DNA of 64,000 nucleotides, taken from positions 39,657-103,656 of the forward strand of contig NZ_JACXJA010000043.1 in NCBI RefSeq assembly GCF_014705615.1, in the 5' to 3' direction. The notes beneath the pieces are model-generated. The model did not search any database. It was not told where the DNA came from and saw nothing but the letters and a program-made list of their open reading frames with translations. The translations under genes were made by a program, and so were the position numbers. The stretch is from Paenibacillus oceani (GTDB taxonomy: Bacteria; Bacillota; Bacilli; Paenibacillales; NBRC-103111). Below, piece after piece: positions 42,724 to 50,599 of this stretch (the stretch's first letter is position 1; each line of letters opens with the position of its first letter).

Positions 42724-43884
42724 CTATAGACGGATGATCTGATCTTTGTACGAGCCGGATTTGCGGAAATCCGGCATATCCATCGTTCTGCCGCCGTTCA
42801 TGACCGACAGCTCGGAGAGCAGTGCGACGGCGGTCCACTCGCAAGCGTCGTACACATCGATCGGCGGCTTCGTGCTGCCGCGGATCGCGTCGACAAAATC
42901 CTTGACGATAAAATAGTCGCCGCCCCAGTGTCCGGCCTCACTTTGTTCCTCGGTCACGTTTTGATACCGCTCGGGCATATATTCCTGGAAGTCGGACAGC
43001 GGACGCCATTTGGCGTCATCCGGATGCTCCCCGTCCGCCTTGATATAGACTTTGTGGTCGTCGCCAAGCCCTCTCGGCGCTTCGTAGCAGCCTTTCGTCC
43101 CCTGGATCGTGTAATATGCACCGTTATGCGGACGGTTCGAGACGCAATCGAGCCGGAGCTTGATCAGCTTGCCGCTCTCCAGCTGGCACATCGTAATCGA
43201 CGTGTCCTCCTGCCGCAGCTCGGGCGCCGTATGCCAGCCTGTCGCGAACGTCGATACGGACTTGATCCGGTCCCCTTTAAACCATTGCATCAGCGGACCG
43301 AGACTGTGCGTCGGGTAAAAATTGCCCCGTTTGCCGAACTGCCAGTAATTGCGCCAGGACGTTTTGCTCGCGGACGCATCCTCTTGGGAGACGCGGCGGT
43401 TAAAGCCTTGGGTCAAATATTTGATATCGTGCAAATATTCGCCTTCTCCGAAGTAAATGTCGCCGAATACGCCTTGGCTGACCATGTTCGCGATCTGCTG
43501 GTTGGTTGGAATATAGCAGTAGTTCTCAGCGAACATATACACCTTGTCACTATGCTTCTCCACCGATTCCTTCAGCCACCACAGCTCATCCATCGTCACG
43601 CCGGCGGTTACTTCGCACAGGACGTGCTTGCCCGCCTCCAACGCCTGAATCGTCTGATGCACGTGCAGCTGCATCGGAGTCGAGACGACGACTGCGTCAA
43701 TGTCGGACTCGAGCATGTCTTCATAGATCCGGTACGTCTTCGGAATTCCGAATTTCTGTGCCTGCTCCTGGAGAAACGACTCGTGCAAATCGCATAAAGC
43801 GGTTACTTCTACGTCCGGAATCGCCCGGAAGCCCAGCAGATTGCTCAGGCCTCTTGCTCCGACTATCCCAACCTTTAACGTCAC
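42724..43884 (-). CDS. Gfo/Idh/MocA oxidoreductase, GH109-like
   Basis: 386 residues. The Rossmann start KVGIVGARGLSNLLGF is followed by HVLCEVTAGVTMDELWWL at the position of the usual EKP, here CEVT. The C-terminal domain contains NFYPTHSLGPLMQWFKGDR, like the GH109 alpha-N-acetylgalactosaminidase branch of the family, and ends GGDYFIVKDFVDAIRG. It may therefore be an NAD-dependent glycosidase or a sugar dehydrogenase; the two cannot be separated by eye. GTG 43884 has GGAG 9 bp upstream; the frame before it runs into the MITE-like element. Confidence 0.85.
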   Translation of the reverse strand: MTLKVGIVGARGLSNLLGFRAIPDVEVTALCDLHESFLQEQAQKFGIPKTYRIYEDMLESDIDAVVVSTPMQLHVHQTIQALEAGKHVLCEVTAGVTMDELWWLKESVEKHSDKVYMFAENYCYIPTNQQIANMVSQGVFGDIYFGEGEYLHDIKYLTQGFNRRVSQEDASASKTSWRNYWQFGKRGNFYPTHSLGPLMQWFKGDRIKSVSTFATGWHTAPELRQEDTSITMCQLESGKLIKLRLDCVSNRPHNGAYYTIQGTKGCYEAPRGLGDDHKVYIKADGEHPDDAKWRPLSDFQEYMPERYQNVTEEQSEAGHWGGDYFIVKDFVDAIRGSTKPPIDVYDACEWTAVALLSELSVMNGGRTMDMPDFRKSGSYKDQIIRL

Positions 43885-43916
43885 CCTGATCCACTCCGTT
43901 TCATCGTATAGAGGAT

Positions 43917-44082
43917 GTTCAAAAAGTCCACTTTTGATCACGAAGCCGATCCGAAAGCGTACTCGACATCGAATATGGAATTCAGCCGGAACTTCCGGTG
44001 CTCACGTAGCTTCACTACGCTCCGCTCCTCATTTCCTTGCTTCATCCCATCTTCTCGGTGCTGAAAACCGGACTTTTTGAAC
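43917..44082. mobile_element. MITE-like element with 13-bp perfect inverted ends
   Basis: GTTCAAAAAGTCC (43917-43929) and its complement GGACTTTTTGAAC (44070-44082) bound a 166-bp non-coding unit. The inverted match continues with TTTT after two mismatches. The 8-bp word CGTATAGA occurs just outside both ends (43905-43912 and 44088-44095), possibly a target duplication. There is no transposase frame inside. Confidence 0.65.
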
Positions 44083-44122
44083 TCGCACGTATAGAAAACG
44101 ATGCCGTCCTGGCATCTGCAAG

Positions 44123-44935
44123 TTACGATCTTGTGCTCTGATTGCCCGGCGCTTCGCCCGGCAATGCTTCATCCGGCAAATACCCCAGCTCCGCGGAGAT
44201 CCGGTCAGCCGTGCTTTTCAGCAAATTGCCGATCTGCTGGTACTTCGTCGCCGGCAGGTCCTTGTTAAGCGAGGTGATGCTGATGGAAGCGAACACCTGC
44301 CCGTTCTCGCCCCGGATCGGAGCTCCGATGCAGCGTATGCCTTCCTCGAATTCTTCATCCTCAATCGAATAGCCGTACTGCTGCACGTGCCGGACATCCT
44401 CCATCATCTTGTCCAGCGCCTTGCTTATCTTATCCGGAGCCGCTTCCAGCTCGGCGCGCACGACATGCTCGATCTCCTCCGGCGTCATGCCGGAAGCGAT
44501 CGCCTTGCCTACGCCCGACTGGTGTAGCGGCTGCGTCTGCCCGATTTTCGTAGCAAACCGGACGAACCCGCTGCCCTCGACCTTATCGACATAAACCGGT
44601 TTGTCTTTCTCGGCGACGGCCAGATGCGCGGTATAAGGCGTATCCGCAACCAGCCGTTCCAGATGCGGACGGGCGATCGACACGAGATCCATCGATTTCA
44701 TATATCCGATTCCCCAGCGAAGCACGCCGTGACCGAGCCGGTATTTGCCTTCCGGCGTTTTCTGGATCAGCGAATACTGCTCGAGGGTATTCAAGATGAC
44801 AAAAGCGGTTGACTTCGGTACGTTCAAGGTGGAATGGATGTCTTGAATCGACAGCTGCCGCTCGGTAAGTGCATTCAGGATCGCCACCGTCTTGTCGATG
44901 GCCGGAACCGAATATTCTTTCGGCTGTTTTTTCAA
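44123..44935 (-). CDS. IclR-family transcriptional regulator
   Basis: 270 residues. N-terminal winged helix (VPAIDKTVAILNALTERQLSIQDIHSTLNVPKSTAFVILNTLEQYSLIQ, one domain) and C-terminal IclR effector domain (TAHLAVAEKDKPVYVDKVEG; QTQPLHQSGVGKAIASGM; YGYSIEDEEFEEGIRCIGAPI). Such regulators respond to small organic acids. TTG 44935 has GGAGGG 7 bp upstream; the GTG at 44965 overlaps the dehydrogenase stop but has no site. It follows the dehydrogenase gene by 26 bp, and the palindrome at 45777 is a likely target. Confidence 0.9.
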   Translation of the reverse strand: MKKQPKEYSVPAIDKTVAILNALTERQLSIQDIHSTLNVPKSTAFVILNTLEQYSLIQKTPEGKYRLGHGVLRWGIGYMKSMDLVSIARPHLERLVADTPYTAHLAVAEKDKPVYVDKVEGSGFVRFATKIGQTQPLHQSGVGKAIASGMTPEEIEHVVRAELEAAPDKISKALDKMMEDVRHVQQYGYSIEDEEFEEGIRCIGAPIRGENGQVFASISITSLNKDLPATKYQQIGNLLKSTADRISAELGYLPDEALPGEAPGNQSTRS

Positions 44936-44961
44936 GGCCGGTCCCTCCCCTTTCGTTATGC

Positions 44962-45726
44962 TCACAGCTCGCCTGCGTTGGCCAGATGGCCGCCGTCCAC
45001 GACGAGCGTCGTGCCAGTAATATAAGAAGCGTCGTCGGAAGCGAGGAACAGGAACGCGTTCGCGACTTCCTCCACCGTCCCGGTACGGCCCATCGGTGTG
45101 CGTGCCGTCAAATCGAGCGACTGGTCCAGCTGCTTCAGCTTGCGGTCAAGCGGCGTATCGATGAAGCCGGGAGCGACCGCATTCACGCGAATCCCGCGAG
45201 GCGCAAGCTCGACGGCGAGCGACTGGGTCAGCAGCACGACCGCGCCTTTGGACGAATTGTAGTGCGCCAGCATCGAGCTGCCGGCCAGACCGTTTTTGGA
45301 AGCCATGTTCACGATCGATCCGCCCTGGCCGCGCTCCAGCATCTTGCTTGCGATCGACTGGCTCAGCACGAACATCGAGTTGACGTTGACGTCCATAATC
45401 TTCTTCCAGGTAGCGAGCGATATGCCGGTGAACGGCTCGCGAAACGCGATTCCCGCATTGTTGATCAGGATGTCGATCCCGCCCCATTGCTCCCAGGCAC
45501 GATCCGCCGCCGCCTGTACGGCGTCCAGATCGCTCAGGTCGCACACCAGACTTTCGATCTGCGATGAAGTTTCGGCTCGCAGTTGCTCCACGGTTTGCTT
45601 CAGCTCTTCACTTTTGACATCGAGTAGAAACAGGTCAGCGCCTTCCTTGGCGAATTTCTCGGCAATGCCTTGCCCGATCCCCTGTGCGCCGCCTGTGATC
45701 AGCACTTTTTTACCGGCAAGCTTCAT
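44962..45726 (-). CDS. Short-chain dehydrogenase/reductase
   Basis: 254 residues. Cofactor motif GGAQGIGQGIA, then NNAG in ILINNAGIAFREPF, and the catalytic YNSSK (Tyr and Lys) preceded by a serine. It ends ASYITGTTLVVDGGHLANAG. Probably NAD(P)-dependent oxidation of a hydroxy acid or sugar alcohol. ATG 45726 follows GGAGGA at a usual distance; the longer frame lacks a site. It is in an operon with the IclR gene and divergent from a class III aminotransferase, which suggests one shared pathway. Confidence 0.92.
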   Translation of the reverse strand: MKLAGKKVLITGGAQGIGQGIAEKFAKEGADLFLLDVKSEELKQTVEQLRAETSSQIESLVCDLSDLDAVQAAADRAWEQWGGIDILINNAGIAFREPFTGISLATWKKIMDVNVNSMFVLSQSIASKMLERGQGGSIVNMASKNGLAGSSMLAHYNSSKGAVVLLTQSLAVELAPRGIRVNAVAPGFIDTPLDRKLKQLDQSLDLTARTPMGRTGTVEEVANAFLFLASDDASYITGTTLVVDGGHLANAGEL

Positions 45727-45776
45727 TCTGTAGGTTCCTCCTCCGACATCTGATTCGGATAGATAACTTAATATAA

Positions 45777-45789
45777 TGAACAATGTTCA
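45777..45789. promoter_or_regulatory. Palindromic operator, probable IclR site
   Basis: TGAACAATGTTCA is a perfect 13-bp palindrome with A/T-rich flanks (TATAA, ATATAAT). It sits 50 bp upstream of the dehydrogenase start, and a related half-site TATTGAACATA occurs near the aminotransferase start at about 45970. IclR proteins bind such sites. Confidence 0.45.
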
Positions 45790-45918
45790 ATATAATAATA
45801 GTGGAATCCCTTTTTTATTGTCAATTGATAAAGCGCAATCGTTTCATATTCATTGGCCCGCTATCTGTAAAGGATATTACTCATCGGACCAGCACGGCGA
45901 TTTCAGTCAATCGGCTGT

Positions 45919-45948
45919 TGACTTCCGATTTGAGTCCGCCTTATAATC
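45919..45948 (+). promoter_or_regulatory. Sigma-A-type promoter of the aminotransferase gene
   Basis: TTGACT (45919-45924), 18 bp, TATAAT (45943-45948). The start codon is 47 bp downstream. Confidence 0.65.
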
Positions 45949-45994
45949 AACTTATTGAATGGAATTTAATATATTGAACATACGGAGGAACGAC

Positions 45995-47284
45995 ATGAAC
46001 AACAGCGCTCGACTTCGTCAGGAATCTAATTTGTATACGCCGGGAGGCGTTCATTCGGCCACAAGAAACGTCGAACCGTTTCACGTATTTACCCGTGGGG
46101 AAGGCGCCTACATCTATGACGCCGACGGTAATAAATTCATCGATTACCAGGCTGCTTTCGGCCCTTATATTCTTGGTCACAACTTTCCTTACGTCAACAA
46201 CAAAGTGATCGAGGCTCTCAGCAGAACCGATATGTATGGCGTAGGCACGACGGATCTCGAGATCGAAGCCGCACGCAAAATCAACAAACACGTTCCTTCC
46301 GCCGAGCAAGTGCTGTTCGCAAACTCCGGTTCGGAAGCGACGTTCCACGCCATTCGTCTGGCACGCGGCGTAACGGGCCGTCAGAAGCTGATCAAGTTCC
46401 AAGGCTGCTACCACGGCTGGCACGATTACGTCGCCCGCAACATGCTCAGCTCCTGGGACAAAATCGGCAAGCGCGATCCCGGATCGGCGGGCATGCTCGA
46501 AGAAGCGATCGACAATACGCTCGTCTGCACCTTCAACGATCTGGACGACGTCGAACGGACGTTCAAGGAGAATAAGGACCAGATCTCCTGCATCATTCTC
46601 GAACCGATTCCGCACAACATCGGGATCATTATGCCGCAGCCGGGCTTCCTGGAAGGACTTCGCGAGCTTTGTGACGCCAACGGCGCACTGCTTATTTTCG
46701 ACGAAGTCATTACCGGCTTCCGCCACAACCTCGGCGGCTACCAGAAAGTGGCCGGCGTTACTCCGGATTTGACGACGATGGGGAAAGCGATGGCCAACGG
46801 CTTCCCGATCGCAGCCGTAGCCGGCAAGAAAGAGTACATGCAGCGCTTCAACACGCAGCCGGGCGGCGACGTGTGGTTCGCGGGCACGTACAACGGTCAT
46901 GCCGTTGGCACCGCCGCTTGTATCGCCACGATCGAGGTCATGGAGAACGAGCCGGTTCATGAGCACATTTTCCGCCTCGGCGACCGGATGCGTACGGAAA
47001 TTCGCGGTATCCTGGACCGTCTGGGCATCACCGGTCAAGTCGCGGGCTTCGGCTCGACCTGGACGACGTACTTCATGGACTTCGAACCGAAAAACTACAC
47101 GGACCTGCAGCATAACGACGCCGAGTTTTACGTCACGTACCGGAAAAAGCTGATCGAAAAAGGCATCTACAAAATGCCGATGAACCTGAAGCGCAACCAC
47201 CTCAGCTACAGCCATACCGACAAGGAAGTAGACATCACGCTGGAAGCGATCGAATCCGTACTGAAGGAAATGACCCGTAAGTAA
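45995..47284 (+). CDS. Class III PLP-dependent aminotransferase (GSA-aminomutase-like)
   Basis: 429 residues. Recognised from LYTPGGVHSATRNVEPF, YDADGNKFIDYQAAFGP, FANSGSEATFHAIRLARG, LLIFDEVITGFRH (PLP-binding Asp 236) and the PLP lysine in TTMGKAMANGFP (Lys 264). It resembles glutamate-1-semialdehyde aminomutases, but it is not next to heme genes and is paired with a dehydrogenase and an IclR regulator, so a catabolic transaminase is more likely. ATG 45995 follows CGGAGGAACGAC. Followed by a strong terminator. Confidence 0.9.
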   Translation: MNNSARLRQESNLYTPGGVHSATRNVEPFHVFTRGEGAYIYDADGNKFIDYQAAFGPYILGHNFPYVNNKVIEALSRTDMYGVGTTDLEIEAARKINKHVPSAEQVLFANSGSEATFHAIRLARGVTGRQKLIKFQGCYHGWHDYVARNMLSSWDKIGKRDPGSAGMLEEAIDNTLVCTFNDLDDVERTFKENKDQISCIILEPIPHNIGIIMPQPGFLEGLRELCDANGALLIFDEVITGFRHNLGGYQKVAGVTPDLTTMGKAMANGFPIAAVAGKKEYMQRFNTQPGGDVWFAGTYNGHAVGTAACIATIEVMENEPVHEHIFRLGDRMRTEIRGILDRLGITGQVAGFGSTWTTYFMDFEPKNYTDLQHNDAEFYVTYRKKLIEKGIYKMPMNLKRNHLSYSHTDKEVDITLEAIESVLKEMTRK

Positions 47285-47335
47285 GGGTCGTGGGGAAGTA
47301 AGCATCGTGGACAAGTAAGCAGCGTGGACTATAGG

Positions 47336-47369
47336 AAAGGAGCCGGCAGCTTATGCCGGCTCCTTTTTT
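47336..47369 (+). terminator. Strong terminator of the aminotransferase gene
   Basis: AAAGGAGCCGGCA (47336-47348) pairs with TGCCGGCTCCTTT (47354-47366), continuing into a T-run. Confidence 0.9.
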
Positions 47370-47518
47370 GAAATTATCAGGGCGTCTAAACTTCTTCTTC
47401 ACCATACTAAACCAGATAGGGTTAGGGTCCTCCTTCCTTGGCAAGGTCAAGACGGCAACTGTCGCAAGTCGTCTGCTCATCGGGCGGCTGTTTGGGGCTT
47501 CTGCCCTGCTTCAAGCGG

Positions 47519-47711
47519 GAGGGAACCGAATAAGAGCGGTTTGCACGCTTTATTTTGTCCGAAAACTCGCTTGAGCACAGAATAAGAGCGATTTGTAGCT
47601 GCTAAAATCCGCAAAAGGGCAGGTCCCCCACCAGTTCGTTGAAATAAGTGGTGCAAACCGCCGCTATTTGTTTTCGTTTTGGGAAAAAGCCGAAAATAGA
47701 AGCTGCCAAAG
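47519..47711 (-). repeat. Dispersed intergenic repeat, copy B (193 bp)
   Basis: The minus strand carries the same ordered blocks as 27387-27581: CTTTGGCAGC..TATTTTCGGCTTTTT, CTTATTTCAAC, CAAATCGCTC, TTCGGACAAAATAA and CTTATTCGGTTCCCTC. The copies are diverged but collinear and nearly equal in length. Confidence 0.75.
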
Positions 47712-47720
47712 ACTTCTATT

Positions 47721-47825
47721 TTGTTCAGAGCACGCATACTCTTGCTTCTTGTTCAGCACTAACGTGCTTTTGCCTCTTGTTCAGAGCAAACCGTGCTTTT
47801 GCCTCTTGTTCAGAGCACGCGTGCA
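47721..47825. repeat. Tandem ~28-bp repeats (3.6 copies)
   Basis: Units start TTGTTCAGAGCA or TTGTTCAGCACT and end GCTTTTGCCTC: 47721-47748, 47749-47776, 47777-47805, and a partial one from 47806. Divergence between units is small. Confidence 0.75.
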
Positions 47826-47985
47826 TACGTTTTGGCGGAGGCGAACAGAACCCGCTTGCATGAAGGAGGGTTACGGGCACGATTGGAAAATCAGTTCGTG
47901 CCCGCAAAACCTCACCAACGAGCGACTGGGGCGATGGTACCCTTTTCCTCCAACATGCTAATGTGTGGGTCTGCACATAGACAGG

Positions 47986-48016
47986 ACCGTCCGGACACCT
48001 TTACCGGACGGTTTTG
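47986..48016 (+). terminator. Hairpin downstream of the dehydrogenase gene
   Basis: CCGTCCGG and CCGGACGG form a GC-rich stem around about 10 bp, with TTTTGC following on the plus strand. On the minus strand it follows the stop at 48058 but with a poor T-tract. Confidence 0.45.
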
Positions 48017-48057
48017 CTCAATCTGCAACTCGTTTGAGCGCCTCCGCCTTTACAGCA

Positions 48058-48870
48058 TTACAGCAGCGACTCCGCCCCGTCGATAAACATCTCCGTGCCG
48101 GATATATGGCTGGACTCGTCCGAGGCGAGAAACAACACGAGATCCGCCACCTGTTCGGGCTTGCCGGACCGGTGCTCCAGCGGCTGGCTGCCTTCCGGGT
48201 ATTTAACCGGAATTTGAATGGTTTTCAGCTCCGGCGTGATGTTCGTATTCTCGCCGATATTCGTGTCGATCGCTCCCGGGCATATGACATTTACCCGGAT
48301 GCGGTATCGGGCCAGCTCGAGGGCGGCCATTTTTGCGAACGCGACCTGTCCCGCCTTCGAAGCGCTATAGGCGGACGCGCCGAAGCTGGAAAATTTGCGG
48401 CTGCCGTTGATTGAGCTGGTGACGATGATGCTGCCCCCGTGCTCCTTCATATAGGGGATCGCATATTTGACCGCAAGAAACGTCCCTTTCAGATTGGTCG
48501 CCAGCGTATCGTCCCACTGCTCGGATGTCATATTTTCGATTGGCGTCCAGGTTCCGTTTATTCCGGCGTTGGCAAAGACGATATCGAGACGGCCCCATTT
48601 CCCTACCGCCTTCTCGATACCTTCCCGGACCCTCGCTTCATCTGATACGTCGACGTCGGCGACGAACGCCTCGCCGCCCTTCTCCTCGATCAGCTGCTTC
48701 ACTTCGTCGGTGCGGTTGTCCTTCAGATCCGCAAGACATACTCGGGCGCCTTCCGACGCGAGCTTTAACGCAGCAGCCCGGCCGATTCCCGAGCCGGCTC
48801 CCGTCACGAACGCTACGCGGTCCTTGACGCGCCCCAGATTCGGGTTGATTGCGGTTTCGAGTTGAGGCAT
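48058..48870 (-). CDS. Short-chain dehydrogenase/reductase
   Basis: 270 residues. Cofactor motif TGAGSGIGRAAA, NAGINGT in place of the usual NNAG, catalytic YSASK with upstream SSINGS. It ends with the typical SDESSHISGTEMFIDGAESLL. The substrate is unknown; the insertion GENTNITPELKTIQIPVKYPEG is longer than in many relatives. GGAGTG precedes the ATG. Probably monocistronic, although the MFS gene lies upstream-divergent in orientation order on the same strand with a terminator between them. Confidence 0.9.
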   Translation of the reverse strand: MPQLETAINPNLGRVKDRVAFVTGAGSGIGRAAALKLASEGARVCLADLKDNRTDEVKQLIEEKGGEAFVADVDVSDEARVREGIEKAVGKWGRLDIVFANAGINGTWTPIENMTSEQWDDTLATNLKGTFLAVKYAIPYMKEHGGSIIVTSSINGSRKFSSFGASAYSASKAGQVAFAKMAALELARYRIRVNVICPGAIDTNIGENTNITPELKTIQIPVKYPEGSQPLEHRSGKPEQVADLVLFLASDESSHISGTEMFIDGAESLL

Positions 48871-48991
48871 ACTCCGTCACTCCTTCCCAAAGCTGTTGTT
48901 ATCGTTCCTTCCTTCATAGATTACCCATCCGCCTGCCGTTCAATCGGATTCCAGCGATTTCCGCCCCCCGCTTCTTACTTATTCCGAAAAA

Positions 48992-49037
48992 CATCAAAAC
49001 CCCTGCCGGACTCATCCTTCCGACAGGGGCTTTGATG
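48992..49037 (-). terminator. Terminator of the MFS gene
   Basis: CATCAAA-ACCCCTG and its complement CAGGGGC-TTTGATG form a long stem; TTTTTCGG follows on the minus strand. It lies 26 bp past the MFS stop. Confidence 0.75.
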
Positions 49038-49062
49038 ATACGTATCCTTCCGTGCTTCGGCT

Positions 49063-50457
49063 TCAAGCGGACAAACTGCCGGCCTCCGGCTTTTCTTTCG
49101 GAAGGAACTTTCCGGCCAACGCTACAGCCATACAAAACACAAAGCAAAATCCGAACAAAATCCGGATGGGTACTCCGTACGATTCCGCGGCATCGGCGGA
49201 CGATCCCATCGAGCCGACCAGCAGCGTCGCCAGTCCGATGCCGGCTATTTGGCCGAGATAACGGACGAGCGCGAGCAAGCTTCCCGCCAGACTGCTTTTG
49301 GAGGACGGGGAAGCGCTCATCACTTCGGCGTTGTTCGTCGCATGGAACAGACCAATTCCGATCCCGAATACGGCCAACTGCAATCCGATCGCGACCGCAG
49401 ACACGTCAGGCAGCAGCACGACGAACAGCATCGAGACGGAGCACAGCAGCGCTCCCGCCGTGATCGGAAAGGAGCCGCCGTATTTGTCGCGGAACCAGCC
49501 GGCGAACGGCGCCACGATGCCCATCAGCAGCGGCTGCAGCATCAGCAGCGCCCCGGTTGTCCAGGCCGAGTAGCCGAGCTGGCTCTGCATGTAGAACGTA
49601 ACCGGAATTAGCGTCGCCGTCTGGGCCAGATTAATCAGAAACGAGCTCGTGTTGCCAAGCCATACTTTGCGATGACGGAACAGCTCCCGGTCGATAATGC
49701 CGTAGTCGATTTTTCGGCCATGCAGCCACAAGGCGACAAGCAGCCCGATGCCAGTCGCACCCTCGATCCAGGCCGCTATCGACATCGCCGAAGTTTCCTT
49801 GGCCGACTCCGCCGCCATCATCAGCAGACAGGCTCCGGCGCCGAGCAGGAACGTCCCTACGAAGTCGAACCGGGTTTTGGCCGCATCGCTTTTGCCTCTC
49901 GGAAACCAGCGGTAACCTAGCAGGCAGGCGGCTAACGCAATAGGCACGTTCACCCAGAACAGCCAAGGCCAGTCTACAAATTCAAGCAGCAGCCCGCCTA
50001 GAGCCGGACCGGACAAGGTGCCCGCCGAGATGACGATCGCATTCACCCCGAGCGCGCGGCCCCGTTCATGATCCGGAAACACCTGACGCACCATCGCCTG
50101 GCTGTTTGCCATAATCATCGTCGCCCCGACGCCCTGCAGGCATCTGGCCAGCAATAGCGCAACGAAGCCGGTCGATAAGGCGATGAACAACGAGCCGATT
50201 CCAAAAATAAGAAATCCGTAGCTGTACACGGTACGCCGCTCCAGCCGGTCGGACAGCTTGCCCATGAACGGCAGCAGCACGACCATCGTCAGCAAATAAA
50301 TTGTAGCCACCCACTGAATCTGAGCCAGCGAGACGTCAAACTGTCTGGCCATAATCGGCAGCGACACGTTGACGATCCCGACGTCCAGCGTGGAGATCAG
50401 CGTCCCCATATTGACGATTTGCAGTATTCCCCATTTGTTTACCCTTGAAGCGGACAT
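49063..50457 (-). CDS. MFS drug-exporter-like transporter (DHA2/EmrB type, 14 TM)
   Basis: 464 residues. Fourteen hydrophobic segments fit the DHA2 group. Motifs are LDVGIVNVSLPIMARQFDVS in helix 1, GKLSDRLERRTVY in loop 2-3 (motif A), and LQGVGATMIMANSQAMV followed by FPDHERGRALGV. Such proteins export cationic or amphipathic compounds with protons. ATG 50457 is chosen because AAAGGAA lies 8 bp upstream and the N terminus then matches the family; the frame is open to 50574. No local regulator is evident. Confidence 0.88.
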   Translation of the reverse strand: MSASRVNKWGILQIVNMGTLISTLDVGIVNVSLPIMARQFDVSLAQIQWVATIYLLTMVVLLPFMGKLSDRLERRTVYSYGFLIFGIGSLFIALSTGFVALLLARCLQGVGATMIMANSQAMVRQVFPDHERGRALGVNAIVISAGTLSGPALGGLLLEFVDWPWLFWVNVPIALAACLLGYRWFPRGKSDAAKTRFDFVGTFLLGAGACLLMMAAESAKETSAMSIAAWIEGATGIGLLVALWLHGRKIDYGIIDRELFRHRKVWLGNTSSFLINLAQTATLIPVTFYMQSQLGYSAWTTGALLMLQPLLMGIVAPFAGWFRDKYGGSFPITAGALLCSVSMLFVVLLPDVSAVAIGLQLAVFGIGIGLFHATNNAEVMSASPSSKSSLAGSLLALVRYLGQIAGIGLATLLVGSMGSSADAAESYGVPIRILFGFCFVFCMAVALAGKFLPKEKPEAGSLSA

Positions 50458-50599
50458 CCTCCGAATTCCTTTCCTGATTGACGGAATGATTGAACGGCAG
50501 TCGTTCTGAAGGCCAGACCTTACATTAACCTCTTTGGCCTGATTGTACATCCGCCAGACTGGATTGAAAAGCACATTAGTTGTCTATTATTGAAAAAGT

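Larger units (their letters stand above)
47370..48057. other. Long intergenic region with repeats
   Basis: Contains repeat copy B at 47519-47711, a 28-bp tandem repeat at 47721-47825 and the hairpin at 47986-48016. Short open frames here are generated by the repeats and lack ribosome sites. Confidence 0.5.

Noticed and set aside
45947..47314. A 455-codon open frame on the minus strand across the aminotransferase gene
   Set aside because: It is fully antisense to a clear class III aminotransferase, has no ribosome site and no recognisable domain; codon-bias shadow.
47648..47976. Short Cys/Phe/Leu-rich open frames on both strands
   Set aside because: They are produced by the 28-bp tandem repeat and the dispersed repeat, not by conserved coding sequence.
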